Assembly (NCBI RefSeq): GCF_000717715.1
Contig: NZ_JOAI01000012.1
Span: forward strand, 141,953-205,952
Direction: 5' to 3'
DNA from: Streptomyces sp. NRRL B-24484
GTDB lineage: Bacteria; Actinomycetota; Actinomycetes; Streptomycetales; Streptomycetaceae
DNA: 64,000 nt
In this document: positions 35,658 through 44,381 of the stretch, in pieces
Layout of the letters: each line of letters begins with the position of its first letter
Position numbering within the stretch: position 1 is the first letter of the stretch
Notes under the pieces: generated by a model
What the model saw: only the letters and a program-made list of their open reading frames with translations
Databases searched by the model: none
What the model was told of the DNA's origin: nothing
Translations under genes and position numbers: made by a program

Positions 35658-36695
35658 TCAGGTGCCGCCGGGGCCGCTCGCCCGGGCGGCGGCGATGCCC
35701 TTGACGATGGTGTCCATCTGGCCGAGGTCCGGCGCCTTGTCGGCGATGTCGAAGCCGAGGTGGACGGCGACCAGGCTGCCCGCCTTCACGCTGGGGAAGA
35801 CCACCGTCTCCACGTAGCCGTCGTTGCCCTGCTGGGCGTCGACCTTCCAGCGGACGAGGTAGCCGCTGCGCCCGGCGACGGTGACCGCCTCCGACTTCAG
35901 CTCCTCGTGGGACTTCACGTCGCCGTACGCGTCCTTGGCCGCGGCGGCGATGTCGGTGAGGGCGGCCTGCTTGGCGTCGCCGCCCTCGAGCGTGCCGGTC
36001 GAGGCGCCACCGAGCGAGCAGCCGTTCTGGCCGTCGGGGCAGGTGTACGAGCCGATGGAGACCGCGGCGTGGCCGTCGGCGGTGGTGACGCCCCGCCAGC
36101 CGGTGGGCACCGGCAGGCTGATCCCGTTCACCATGTCGACCGCGGTCGAGGCGTTCCGGCCGCCGCCCGACCCGTTGCCGCCGAGCCCGTTGCCGCCGCC
36201 CAGGCCGTTGCCGCCGCCCTGCCCGCCGTTCTGGCCGCCGTTCTGGCCGGGCAGTCCGGGGAAGCCGAAGCCGTCCGAGCCGGAGCCGCCGGGACGGTAG
36301 CGGCCGTCGAAGCGGACGGCCGACGCCTGGTCGCCGTCCTGGTCCATGGCCAGGTAGGTGATGCCGGAGCCGACCGCCAGGCCGGCCACCGCGGCCACGG
36401 CCGCCGCGACGACCACCGGGCGCGAGGGGCGCCGACGGGCCTTCGGCGGGGCCTGGACGGCGGTCGGCATCTCCGGGTACCGCACCGTCGGCCCGTCGTC
36501 CAGGACGCGGCCCTCGATCACGGTGGGCCCGTCGCCGCCCGCGGGCGCCTCGGGGGCCGGTGCCGGCGCCTCGGCGCCGGGTGCGGGGCGGGTGGTCGCC
36601 GTCCAGCCCTTGCCGTCCCAGTAGCGCTCGGCCCGGGGGTCGCCGGTGGTGTCCTTCGGGTCCGGGTACCACCCGGCGGGAATCTGCTCGCTCAC
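35658..36695 (-). CDS. DUF2510 membrane-anchored protein with Gly/Asn-rich linker
   Basis: This 345-residue protein begins with a DUF2510 module (IPAGWYPDPKDTTGDPRAERYWDGKGWT, 5-32), then a Pro/Ala-rich stretch, one transmembrane segment (PVVVAAAVAAVAGLAVGSGITYLAM, about 92-116), a Gly/Asn/Gln repeat region (GGQNGGQGGGNGLGGGNGLGG, about 150-175) and an outer domain of about 165 residues. Function is unknown. The GTG at 36695 follows a TAGATT -10 by 7 nt, so the mRNA is probably leaderless. Confidence 0.8.
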   Translation of the reverse strand: MSEQIPAGWYPDPKDTTGDPRAERYWDGKGWTATTRPAPGAEAPAPAPEAPAGGDGPTVIEGRVLDDGPTVRYPEMPTAVQAPPKARRRPSRPVVVAAAVAAVAGLAVGSGITYLAMDQDGDQASAVRFDGRYRPGGSGSDGFGFPGLPGQNGGQNGGQGGGNGLGGGNGLGGNGSGGGRNASTAVDMVNGISLPVPTGWRGVTTADGHAAVSIGSYTCPDGQNGCSLGGASTGTLEGGDAKQAALTDIAAAAKDAYGDVKSHEELKSEAVTVAGRSGYLVRWKVDAQQGNDGYVETVVFPSVKAGSLVAVHLGFDIADKAPDLGQMDTIVKGIAAARASGPGGT

Positions 36696-36768
36696 GCCAT
36701 CGAATCTAAGGGCGGGCGGATAAGCGCCATATCAGCAGGAGGGCCGAAACGCCCTGTTCGCGATGAGA

Positions 36769-37428
36769 TTACGGTGAGAATCGGACCAGGCTGCCGTTCA
36801 CCCCGGCGGAGTCGTCGCTCGCCAGCCAGGCCGCCGCCGCGGCGAGCCGCTCCGCGTCCCCGCCGCCGAGCGCGTTGAAGCGGATGCCCTCCGGCCCGAA
36901 GGCGTCCGCGAGCTCGCGGGTGAGCGCACCGACCCCGGCCGCGGCCACCTCGGCCGCCAGCCCGCCCTCGGCCGCCGGACCGGCCAGGTTGACCACCGAG
37001 CCGTGGCCGTGCCGCCGCAGGTAGGGCAGCGCGGCCCGGCAGCAGAAGAAGACGGCGGTCAGCCGGGTGTCCTGGACGACCCGCCAGGCGTCCGGCGGCA
37101 CCTCCAGCGCCGGGCCGTCGGCGGGCGGTGCCCCGGACGGGCCGTTCACCACCGCGTCCACCCCGCCGAGGGTCTCGTACGCCTCGTCGAAGAGCGCCTC
37201 CACCATGTACTCGTCCAGCGGGTCGGTGTGTACGAACAGGCCGCCGAACGAGCGGGCCACCGCCTGCCCCGCCCTCTCGTCCGGGTCGGCGCACACCACC
37301 CGGGCGCCCTCCGCGGCGAGCCGCCGGGCCACCGCGGCCCCGGCCTCGCCCGCGAAACCGCTCACTCCGGTCACCACCGCCACCCGTCCGGCCATCCGCC
37401 GGGGCACCCCCGGTTCCGCTCCCGCCAT
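36769..37428 (-). CDS. Degenerate short-chain dehydrogenase-like protein
   Basis: This 219-residue protein has the SDR fold: a nucleotide-binding-like start VAVVTGVSGFAGEAGAAVARRL, DAVVNG in place of NNAG, and GIRFNAL. Yet the catalytic set is absent: the Ser region reads VVNLAGPA, and the YxxxK window reads AAEVAAAGVGALT, with neither Tyr nor Lys. It is therefore probably a non-catalytic or ligand-binding SDR homologue. ATG 37428 follows GGAGGTG. It is divergent from the amidotransferase-type hydrolase. Confidence 0.82.
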   Translation of the reverse strand: MAGAEPGVPRRMAGRVAVVTGVSGFAGEAGAAVARRLAAEGARVVCADPDERAGQAVARSFGGLFVHTDPLDEYMVEALFDEAYETLGGVDAVVNGPSGAPPADGPALEVPPDAWRVVQDTRLTAVFFCCRAALPYLRRHGHGSVVNLAGPAAEGGLAAEVAAAGVGALTRELADAFGPEGIRFNALGGGDAERLAAAAAWLASDDSAGVNGSLVRFSP

Positions 37429-37557
37429 CGGGCACCTCCGCCACTCGCCGAGCACGTTCCGACACGACACGGTTACGGTACGTCGTACCGCCGACGGCGG
37501 CGGTGTGGCGCGTGCCGCACTCCCCGATCGTGCCGCGGCGGCCCGTGAGGAGGCAGA

Positions 37558-38295
37558 ATGCCCGCCATGACCCCTCGGCCCGTGATCGGCATCAGCACCT
37601 CCGTCCTCGACGCGGCCTGGGGCCGCTGGGACAGCATCCGCACCGTCCTGCTGGCCGAGCGCTACCCGTCGGTGGTGCAGGCCGCCGGCGGGCTCGCCGT
37701 GCTGCTGCCGCCGGACGCGGCCGAGCACGCCGCCGACGCCGTCGCCCGGATCGACGCCCTGGTGATCGCCGGCGGCGCAGACGTCGACCCCGCCCGGTAC
37801 GGCGCCGCGCGCCACCCCGAGACCGACGGCGGCGAGCCCGAGCGGGACGTCTGGGAGTCCGCGCTGCTGCGCGCCGCCCTCGCCGCCGAACTGCCCGTCC
37901 TCGGGATCTGCCGCGGCATGCAGCTGCTCAACGTGGTCCGCGGCGGCACCCTGCTGCAGCACCTGCCGGACGTGGTCGGCCACCACGGCCACATCGGCGC
38001 ACCGGGCACCTACGGGCGCCACCCGGTGCGGCCGGTCCCCGGCACCCTGCTCGGCGAGCTGCTGCCGGACGCCTCGGTGGACGTCCCCACCTACCACCAC
38101 CAGGCGGTGGACCGGCTCGGCGAGGGCCTGTCGGTGTCCGCCTGGGCCGAGGACGGCACGGTCGAGGCGATCGAGGGCGCCGGGTTCACCCTCGGGGTCC
38201 AGTGGCACCCCGAGCAGGGCGACGACCTGCGGCTGATGACCGCGCTGGTGCGGACCGCCGCCGCGGTGCGCGCCCAGGCCGCCGTCACCGCCTGA
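37558..38295 (+). CDS. Gamma-glutamyl-gamma-aminobutyrate hydrolase-like (peptidase C26)
   Basis: This 245-residue class-I glutamine-amidotransferase-like hydrolase has nucleophile C118 in LGICRGMQLLN and the partner His/Glu in GVQWHPEQGD. PuuD-type enzymes release GABA or related amines from gamma-glutamyl conjugates; in streptomycetes homologues also hydrolyse gamma-glutamylpolyamines. The ATG at 37558 is preferred because GAGGAGG lies 4 bp upstream. No glutamine-synthetase-like or polyamine gene is adjacent, so the substrate is open. Confidence 0.87.
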   Translation: MPAMTPRPVIGISTSVLDAAWGRWDSIRTVLLAERYPSVVQAAGGLAVLLPPDAAEHAADAVARIDALVIAGGADVDPARYGAARHPETDGGEPERDVWESALLRAALAAELPVLGICRGMQLLNVVRGGTLLQHLPDVVGHHGHIGAPGTYGRHPVRPVPGTLLGELLPDASVDVPTYHHQAVDRLGEGLSVSAWAEDGTVEAIEGAGFTLGVQWHPEQGDDLRLMTALVRTAAAVRAQAAVTA

Positions 38296-38480
38296 CCGGA
38301 TCCGGGCGGGGCCGCCCCGCGGGCCCGCCCCGGGATCGCGGCAGCTCCGCCGAACGGCCGTGCGCGGCAACGACAACGGTCACCAGTGCAGGCTTTGGAT
38401 CTTCGTCGGTTCTGGGGTTCACTTCGGGTGCGGGCGGTGTCCGCCGCCCGCACGGGCAGCACGTGCACGAGAGGACTCCG

Positions 38481-39566
38481 ATGGCCGGCGAGCACGACGA
38501 CCACGACCGCGACGCGCACGGGCACGCCCACGGCGCCGACGGGCACGACGGGCACGGGCACGGCGGGAAGGGCCACGCGCACAGCCACGGGGTGTCCGCC
38601 GACGCCGACCGCCGCTGGCTGGTCTCCGCCCTGGTGCTGATCACCGTCTTCATGGCGGGCGAGGTCGTGGTCGGCCTGGCCGCCTCGTCGCTGGCGCTGA
38701 TCTCCGACGCGGCGCACATGCTCACCGACGCGGCCTCGATCGCGCTCGCCCTGGTCGCCATGCGGCTGGCCGCCCGGCCGGCCCGCGGCGGCTACACCTA
38801 CGGCCTGAAGCGGGCCGAGATCCTCTCCGCCCAGGCGAACGGCGTAACCCTGCTGGTGCTCTCCGCCTGGCTCGGCTACGAGGCGGTCACCCGGCTGATC
38901 GACCCGCCGGAGGTGCACGGCGCGCTGGTGCTGTACACGGCGCTGGTCGGGATCGTGGTCAACCTCGCGGCCACCTGGTGCATGTCCCGGGCCAACCGCA
39001 GCTCGCTCAACGTCGAGGGCGCCTTCCAGCACGTGCTCACCGACCTGTACGCGTTCATCGCGACGGCGATCGCCGGCCTGGTGGTGATGCTGACGGGGTT
39101 CGTCCGGGCGGACGCGATCGCCTCGCTGGTGGTGGTGGCGCTGATGCTGCGGGCCGGCACCGGGCTGGTCCGCGACTCGGCCCGGATCTTCCTGGAGGCG
39201 GCCCCGGCCGGCGTCGACCCGGACACCGTGGCGGACCGGCTGGTCGCGGTGCCGCTGGTCGAGGAGATCCACGACCTGCACATCTGGGAGATCACCTCCG
39301 GCGAGCCGGCGCTGTCCGCGCACATCCTGGTCGCCCCCGGCGGCGACTGCCACGCCGTCCGCCGCGAGCTGCAGCGCCGGGTCCGCGACGAGTACGGGAT
39401 CGCCCACGCCACCCTTCAGGTCGACCACGTCGGCGAGGAGGGGCCGCAGGAGCTGCTGCAGATCGGCAGCACCACCGCGGCCGACGGCAGGGCCGCGGCC
39501 GGCGGCCAGGAACACTGCGCGGACGCGCACGGGCCCGTCCACCGCAGCGGTCCGCACCGGCACTGA
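38481..39566 (+). CDS. Cation diffusion facilitator (CzcD/ZitB-like metal exporter)
   Basis: This 361-residue protein has a His/Asp-rich N-terminus (HAHGADGHDGHGHGG, HAHSHG), six membrane helices with the metal-site motif SDAAHMLTDAASI in helix 2 and an equivalent HVLTDLYAF in helix 5, and a cytosolic C-terminal domain (HDLHIWEITSG), ending in another His-rich tail. Family members exchange protons for Zn2+ or similar ions. ATG 38481 follows GAGAGGAC. A GC-rich hairpin separates it from the upstream hydrolase. Confidence 0.92.
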   Translation: MAGEHDDHDRDAHGHAHGADGHDGHGHGGKGHAHSHGVSADADRRWLVSALVLITVFMAGEVVVGLAASSLALISDAAHMLTDAASIALALVAMRLAARPARGGYTYGLKRAEILSAQANGVTLLVLSAWLGYEAVTRLIDPPEVHGALVLYTALVGIVVNLAATWCMSRANRSSLNVEGAFQHVLTDLYAFIATAIAGLVVMLTGFVRADAIASLVVVALMLRAGTGLVRDSARIFLEAAPAGVDPDTVADRLVAVPLVEEIHDLHIWEITSGEPALSAHILVAPGGDCHAVRRELQRRVRDEYGIAHATLQVDHVGEEGPQELLQIGSTTAADGRAAAGGQEHCADAHGPVHRSGPHRH

Positions 39567-39606
39567 CGGGCCCCGGCCGTCGGACGGGTACGGCATGATG
39601 CGGAGG

Positions 39607-40536
39607 GTGACCGCACCGCGCCTGATGCTGCTCGACACGGCGAGCCTCTACTTCCGTGCCTACTTCGGTGTCCCCGAGTCCCTGAAGTCCCCGGCGGGCG
39701 AGCCGGTGAACGCCGTCCGCGGGCTGCTCGACTTCATCACCCGGCTCGTCCAGGACCACCGGCCGGACCAGCTGGTCGCCTGTATGGACGCCGACTGGCG
39801 CCCGCAGTGGCGGGTCGACCTCATCCCCACATACAAGACGCACCGGCTCGCCGCCGAACCCGCCGTCGAGGGCGAGGAGGAGGTCCCCGACACCCTGGCG
39901 CCGCAGGTGCCGGTGATCGAGCAGGTGCTGGACGCCCTCGGCATCGCCCGGGTCGGCGTCCCCGGCTACGAGGCGGACGACGTCATCGGCACCCTCGCCA
40001 CCCGCGCCACCGGCCCGGTGGAGATCGTCACCGGCGACCGCGACCTCTTCCAGCTCGTCGACGACGCCCGCGGCGTGACGGTGCTGTACCCGGTGAAGGG
40101 CGTCGGCTCGGCCGAGCGCGTCGACAACGCCCACCTCCTGGAGAAGTACGGCGTCGGCGGCGCCTCCTACGCGGACATGGCCGCACTGCGCGGCGACGCC
40201 AGCGACGGCCTGCCCGGGGTCAGGGGGATCGGCGAGAAGACCGCCGCCCAGCTGATCCGGACCTACGGCGACCTGGCCGGCGTCCGGGCGGCCGCCGCCG
40301 ACCCGGCGTCCCGGATCACCCCGGCCCGCCGGAAGAACCTGCTGGAGGGCGCGGCCTACCTCGACGTGGCGCCGACCGTCGTGCGGGTCGCCACCGACGT
40401 GCCGGTGCCCGCCTTCGACCCGGCCCTGCCCGCCGAACCGCTCGACCCGATGGCCCTGGAGGCCCTCGCCGAACGCTGGGGCCTCGGCGGCTCGCTCGAA
40501 CGCGTCGTCGCGGTACTCGCGGACGCCGCGTCCTGA
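39607..40536 (+). CDS. 5'-3' exonuclease (FEN/PIN-like)
   Basis: This 309-residue protein resembles the 5'-nuclease domain of DNA polymerase I without a polymerase. It has LMLLDTASLYFRAYFG, VACMDADWRPQWR, GYEADDVIGTLA, EIVTGDRDLFQLV and the helix-hairpin-helix GVRGIGEKTAAQLI, with the acidic residues that hold two metals. It should cut 5' flaps or degrade DNA or RNA-DNA ends. I use GTG 39607, with CATGAT as a plausible -10; ATG 39595 would add four residues. The stop overlaps the following kinase start by 1 bp. Confidence 0.9.
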   Translation: MTAPRLMLLDTASLYFRAYFGVPESLKSPAGEPVNAVRGLLDFITRLVQDHRPDQLVACMDADWRPQWRVDLIPTYKTHRLAAEPAVEGEEEVPDTLAPQVPVIEQVLDALGIARVGVPGYEADDVIGTLATRATGPVEIVTGDRDLFQLVDDARGVTVLYPVKGVGSAERVDNAHLLEKYGVGGASYADMAALRGDASDGLPGVRGIGEKTAAQLIRTYGDLAGVRAAAADPASRITPARRKNLLEGAAYLDVAPTVVRVATDVPVPAFDPALPAEPLDPMALEALAERWGLGGSLERVVAVLADAAS

Positions 40537-43469
40537 TGCGGCTGCGGGGGCGGGTGTCGGTCCGGACCAGGGCCGCGCTCGGCGCCGCCTCGGCGGCGCT
40601 GCTGGCCTTCGGCGGCGCCACCGTCTGGGCCGGCCGGGCGGCCCACGACCAGTGGATGCCGAACGCCGAGGCGAAGGCGCTGCGCGAGGCCACCCTGCTG
40701 GACGAGGCGATCGCCCGCGGGGACCCGGGCACGGGCGCCGCGCGCGACCCGTGGCTCTGGCGCGTGATGGGCAGCGGCTACCAGCAGTCGGCGTACGTCC
40801 TGGTGCTGGCGGACGGCAGCTGGGCGCGGCACGACCGGATCTCCGGGTCGGCGACGCCCTTCCTGCCGCCCCTGCACAGCGGCGGCACCGTCGGCAAGGC
40901 CGAGACCGTCCGGATCCCGCTGCCGGACGGGGTGCACTACGACATCAGTACCCCGGTCGGCCCCAACCCGGACGACCGCACGCTCACCTTCCTGCGCCGC
41001 GCGGGGCAGTACCGGGACACCGCGGCACTCGCCGAACTGACCGGCCGGACGGGGCTCCCGCGGCAGCAGGTCACCACCTACGTGGTGGTCAACGAGATCG
41101 AGGCGAAGGCCGCCGCCGCCCGGATGACCCGGCTGCTCGGCTGGTACGCCGTGCCCGGCGGCACCCTCTTCGTCGCCCTGGTGGCCTGGGTGGTGACCGG
41201 CGCGGCGCTGCGGCCGGTGGAGGCGATCCGCCGGGAGATGGCCGTGATCGGCGCCGGCGCGCTGGACCGACGGGTGCCGGTGCCGCGGGCCGCGGACGAG
41301 ATCGGCCGGCTCGCCGCCACCACCAACCGCACGCTGGACCGGCTGGAGACGGCCGTCGTCGAACAGCGCCGGCTGGTCGCGGACGCCTCGCACGAGTTGC
41401 GGACGCCGATCGCCGTCCTGCGCAGTTCGTTGGAGGTCGCCGCGGCCCACCCGGACTCCACGGACCACCGCACGGTGGTCGCCGAGGCGCTCGCCGGGAC
41501 GGCGCGACTGCAGGCGCTCGCGGACGACCTGCTGCTGCTCTCCCGGACGGAGGCCGCGGTGGACCCGCAGGACGACCGCCGCACCGACTGGCACGACGTG
41601 GTCGGCGAACTGGTCGCGGAGCGGGCGTACGGCGACGGCCGGGTGCGGATCGCCGTCCTGGAGCCGGCCACCGTGACCGGCGGCGAGCTGCTGCTGGCGC
41701 GGCTGGTCCGCAACCTGCTGGACAACGCCTGCCGGCACGCCCGCTCCGAGGTGGTGGTCGCCCTCCGGCGCGAACGGGGCTCCGCGGTACTGACGGTCAC
41801 CGACGACGGGCCGGGCATTCCGGCGGCCGACCGGGAGCGGGCCTTCGAGCGCTTCGTCCGGCTGGACACCGCCCGGGACCGCTCGGCCGGCGGGGCCGGT
41901 CTGGGTCTGGCGCTGGTGCGGGGCATCGCCCGGAGCCTCGGCGGCGACGCCGAGGCGGTCGCGCCGGCCTCGGGCCGGGGCGCGGAGCTGGTCGTCCGCC
42001 TGCCGCTGCAGGAGGGCTGACCCCGCCGGTGCCGGCTCCCGGCCGTGCCAGTGGTAGACCGTCACCCCGCCACCGGACGCCACGATCCGGTAGCCGGCCG
42101 CCGGCAGTCCGGCCACCGCGGCCAGCTGGGCCGCCTCCGGCTCCGGGAAGTCGCCGGGCCGGTCCGGCACGGCCACCCAGTCGGCGGTCGGCCGCCGGGG
42201 ATCGGCCGGTGCGTCCGGCGGCGTGAGGTACGGGAAGAGCGAGACGGTGCACCGGGCGGTCAGCTGCGGGGCGAGCCGGTTGGCGGCGGCGACCGCGGCG
42301 CCGTCCGGGATCACGGCGAGCGTGCGGCGGGCCTCGGCCGTGCCCGGGTCCGCAGGGGTGAGCAGCGGACGGGGCATCAGCACGACGGCGAGGACGAGCA
42401 TCGCGGGAACGGCCGCCGTGGACCACCGGCGCGTCCGGTCCGGACGTCCGAGCGCGTCGACGGCGGCCAGGAAGACCACCGGCATCAGCACCGCGCTGTA
42501 GTGGTGCCCGGTGTCCCAGTACGCCGGGTTGACGGACCAGAACCTGGCCGCCAGCAGGGGCAGTGCGACGAGCAGCAGCGGTGACCGCAGGGCCAGGAAG
42601 GCGGTGGGGGCGAGCAGCAGCACGGCCGTCCGGGCCTTGGTGCCCGGGAGCAGCAGCCGGACGAGGGGATTCCCGCCGTGCCAGGCCTCCGGGCCGGCGT
42701 AGGTGTAGACGCCGTCCGGGTTGGCGGCGGGGATCAGCCAGCAGACCGCGGCGACGGTGCCGAGGACGGCCGCGGCCGTCACCGCGGCACCGAGCCGGCG
42801 GCGGCCGCGGAGCACCAGCACGGCCCCGACGGCCGCCACGGTCAGGCCCTGGTCCTCCTTGACCAGCAGCAGCGGCAGCGCCCAGCCTGCGGCCGCCCGC
42901 CACCGTCCGTCGGCCAGCGCGGCCACGGCGCAGGCGGTGAGCGGCACCGCGAAGGCCACCTCGTGGACGTCGAAGAGCACGGCGGACCACAGCCCCCAGG
43001 ACATCCCGTAGGCGGTGCCGATCAGCGCGCCGCGCACCTCGCCGAGCCGGCGGGCGGCCGCGGCCGTGACCGGCAGGACGGACAGGGCGAGCAGGCCCGC
43101 CTGCGCGACGAGCAGGGTGCCGGGCCCGGGGAAGAGCCGGTACACCGGGGCGAGCAGCGCCATGACCGGGCTGAAGTGGTCGCCGAGGAGGCTGACGCCG
43201 GTGCCCTTGAGCGTCGCGACGGGTGCGCCGCCCGTCGCGTAGCCGCGCACCCCCTGTTCGAAGATGCCCAGGTCGAAGCCGGAGGTCTGCATCCGGTGGT
43301 GGCGGACGAGCGAGACGGTCGTCCAGAGTGCGAACAGCACCGCGGCGGGGCCGGACCGGCGGAGCAGCCGGACGGCCGGACGGAGCGGCGGGCGGAGCGG
43401 CACACGGCCGGCGACGGGAACGGGTGCGGGGACGCGCGGGCGGCGAACCGGGGCGGTGGAGGCGGACAC
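40356..43469 (-). CDS. DUF2079 polytopic membrane protein with an unusually long C-terminal readthrough
   Basis: The first roughly 478 residues form a DUF2079 protein: a basic N-terminus, about nine or more membrane segments, QTSGFDLGIFEQGVRGYA, LGDHFSPVMALLAPVY and LPLLLVKEDQG, then a soluble end around VTVYHWHGRE. The domain ends near 42035. No in-frame stop follows; the frame stays open to 40356, antisense through the complete histidine kinase gene, giving 1037 codons with Arg/Gly/Gln-rich antisense-type sequence. Either the protein is fused to an unstructured extension or the natural stop is lost or misread. GTG 43469 lies 7 nt after a TAGCGT -10, so it is probably leaderless. Confidence 0.7.
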   Translation of the reverse strand: MSASTAPVRRPRVPAPVPVAGRVPLRPPLRPAVRLLRRSGPAAVLFALWTTVSLVRHHRMQTSGFDLGIFEQGVRGYATGGAPVATLKGTGVSLLGDHFSPVMALLAPVYRLFPGPGTLLVAQAGLLALSVLPVTAAAARRLGEVRGALIGTAYGMSWGLWSAVLFDVHEVAFAVPLTACAVAALADGRWRAAAGWALPLLLVKEDQGLTVAAVGAVLVLRGRRRLGAAVTAAAVLGTVAAVCWLIPAANPDGVYTYAGPEAWHGGNPLVRLLLPGTKARTAVLLLAPTAFLALRSPLLLVALPLLAARFWSVNPAYWDTGHHYSAVLMPVVFLAAVDALGRPDRTRRWSTAAVPAMLVLAVVLMPRPLLTPADPGTAEARRTLAVIPDGAAVAAANRLAPQLTARCTVSLFPYLTPPDAPADPRRPTADWVAVPDRPGDFPEPEAAQLAAVAGLPAAGYRIVASGGGVTVYHWHGREPAPAGSALLQRQADDQLRAPARGRRDRLGVAAEAPGDAPHQRQTQTGPAGRAVPGGVQPDEALEGPLPVGRRNARPVVGDRQYRGAPFAPEGDHHLGAGVPAGVVQQVADQPRQQQLAAGHGGRLQDGDPHPAVAVRPLRDQFADHVVPVGAAVVLRVHRGLRPGEQQQVVRERLQSRRPGERLGDHRAVVRGVRVGRGDLQRTAQDGDRRPQLVRGVRDQPALFDDGRLQPVQRAVGGGGEPADLVRGPRHRHPSVQRAGADHGHLPADRLHRPQRRAGHHPGHQGDEEGAAGHGVPAEQPGHPGGGGLRLDLVDHHVGGDLLPREPRPAGQFGECRGVPVLPRAAQEGERAVVRVGADRGTDVVVHPVRQRDPDGLGLADGAAAVQGRQEGRRRPGDPVVPRPAAVRQHQDVRRLLVAAAHHAPEPRVARGARARVPAGDRLVQQGGLAQRLRLGVRHPLVVGRPAGPDGGAAEGQQRRRGGAERGPGPDRHPPPQPHQDAASASTATTRSSEPPRPQRSARASRAIGSSGSAGRAGSKAGTGTSVATRTTVGATSR
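40536..42020 (+). CDS. Membrane sensor histidine kinase
   Basis: This 494-residue kinase has two membrane segments (about residues 13-30 and 200-225), an outer domain of about 170 residues, a HAMP domain (RPVEAIRREMAVIGAGALDRRVP), phospho-acceptor DASHELRTPIAVL, and HATPase motifs (NLLDNACRHA, DDGPGIP, GAGLGLALVRGI). It starts at an ATG that shares a base with the exonuclease stop. Its likely partner is the response regulator at 43570, separated from it by the oppositely oriented DUF2079 gene. Confidence 0.92.
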   Translation: MRLRGRVSVRTRAALGAASAALLAFGGATVWAGRAAHDQWMPNAEAKALREATLLDEAIARGDPGTGAARDPWLWRVMGSGYQQSAYVLVLADGSWARHDRISGSATPFLPPLHSGGTVGKAETVRIPLPDGVHYDISTPVGPNPDDRTLTFLRRAGQYRDTAALAELTGRTGLPRQQVTTYVVVNEIEAKAAAARMTRLLGWYAVPGGTLFVALVAWVVTGAALRPVEAIRREMAVIGAGALDRRVPVPRAADEIGRLAATTNRTLDRLETAVVEQRRLVADASHELRTPIAVLRSSLEVAAAHPDSTDHRTVVAEALAGTARLQALADDLLLLSRTEAAVDPQDDRRTDWHDVVGELVAERAYGDGRVRIAVLEPATVTGGELLLARLVRNLLDNACRHARSEVVVALRRERGSAVLTVTDDGPGIPAADRERAFERFVRLDTARDRSAGGAGLGLALVRGIARSLGGDAEAVAPASGRGAELVVRLPLQEG

Positions 43470-43504
43470 GGCGGCGACGCTAGGAAGACCGCGCTGAGCG
43501 GGGC

Positions 43505-43529
43505 CTGAAGGAAGCTGAAGATTCTTCAG
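43505..43529. promoter_or_regulatory. Direct and inverted CTGAAG repeats between DUF2079 and the response regulator
   Basis: CTGAAG occurs at 43505-43510 and again at 43515-43520, a 10-bp period, and CTGAAGATTCTTCAG (43515-43529) is a perfect 15-bp palindrome. Direct repeats one helical turn apart are typical OmpR/PhoB-family sites. The region separates the divergent DUF2079 and response-regulator promoters, so autoregulation and control of DUF2079 are likely. Confidence 0.6.
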
Positions 43530-43569
43530 ACTCCGGCCGTGTGCGCACGGCGCGGCCTAGGCTGGGCCG

Positions 43570-44265
43570 ATGCGTCTGTTGTTGGTCGAGGACGAGCCGC
43601 AGCTCGCCGCCTCCCTCGCCCGCGGCCTGCGGGCCGAGGGCTACGCCGTCGACGTGGTCGGCGACGGGCCGTCAGGGCTGGCCGAGGCGCAGGCCCTGCC
43701 CTACGCGGCGGTGGTGCTCGACCTGATGCTGCCGGGCATGAACGGCTTCCGGGTCTGCCGCGAGCTGCGCCGGGCCGGGTGCCCCGTCCCGGTGCTGGTG
43801 CTGACCGCGAAGAACGGCGAGTACGACGAGGCCGAGGCGCTGGACTGCGGTGCGGACGACTTCCTGGCGAAGCCGTTCTCGTACGTGGTGCTGACCGCGC
43901 GGCTGCGGGCGCTGATCCGGCGCGGCGGGGCGGGCCGACCGGCCCGGCTGGCGGTGGGCGACCTGACGGTGGACGCGGCGGCGCGCAGGTGCGCGGTGGG
44001 CGGGGCGGAGGTGCGGCTGACGGCGAAGGAGTTCGGCGTCCTGGAGTGCCTGGCCCTGCGGCCGGGCGAGGCGGTGCCGAAGACGGAGATCCTCGACGCG
44101 GTGTGGGACACCGCCTTCCGGGGCGACGTGAACATCGTGGAGGTGTACGTGGCGGCGCTGCGGCGCAAGCTGGCGGCGGCGTCGGCGCGGGCCGCGATCG
44201 AGACCGTCCGCGGCACGGGGTACCGGCTCTCGCCGGGGCGGCAGCCGCTGACGCGGTCCGGCTGA
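43570..44265 (+). CDS. OmpR/PhoB-family response regulator
   Basis: This 231-residue regulator has a receiver domain with phospho-acceptor D51 (VVLDLMLPGMNG), conserved T79 and K101 (FLAKPF), then a winged helix (LTAKEFGVLECLALRPGEAVPKTEIL, VEVYVAALRRKL, VRGTGYRL). ATG 43570 follows a TAGGCT -10 by about 6 nt, suggesting a leaderless mRNA. The kinase at 40536 is the probable partner. Confidence 0.92.
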   Translation: MRLLLVEDEPQLAASLARGLRAEGYAVDVVGDGPSGLAEAQALPYAAVVLDLMLPGMNGFRVCRELRRAGCPVPVLVLTAKNGEYDEAEALDCGADDFLAKPFSYVVLTARLRALIRRGGAGRPARLAVGDLTVDAAARRCAVGGAEVRLTAKEFGVLECLALRPGEAVPKTEILDAVWDTAFRGDVNIVEVYVAALRRKLAAASARAAIETVRGTGYRLSPGRQPLTRSG

Positions 44266-44327
44266 GGGACTCCGGCAGGGGGAACCGGGTGGCGCGAACC
44301 GGGCAGCAGGAATCGGGCCGGGCGCGG

Positions 44328-44370
44328 CCGTGGCCGGGCGGGCGGGGGTGTCCCGCACGCCCGGCCACGG
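44328..44370. terminator. Terminator between response regulator and helicase
   Basis: A perfect 13-bp stem (44328-44340 with 44358-44370) with a 17-nt loop lies between convergent stops. Confidence 0.75.
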
Positions 44371-44381
44371 AGGGCCGGGGC

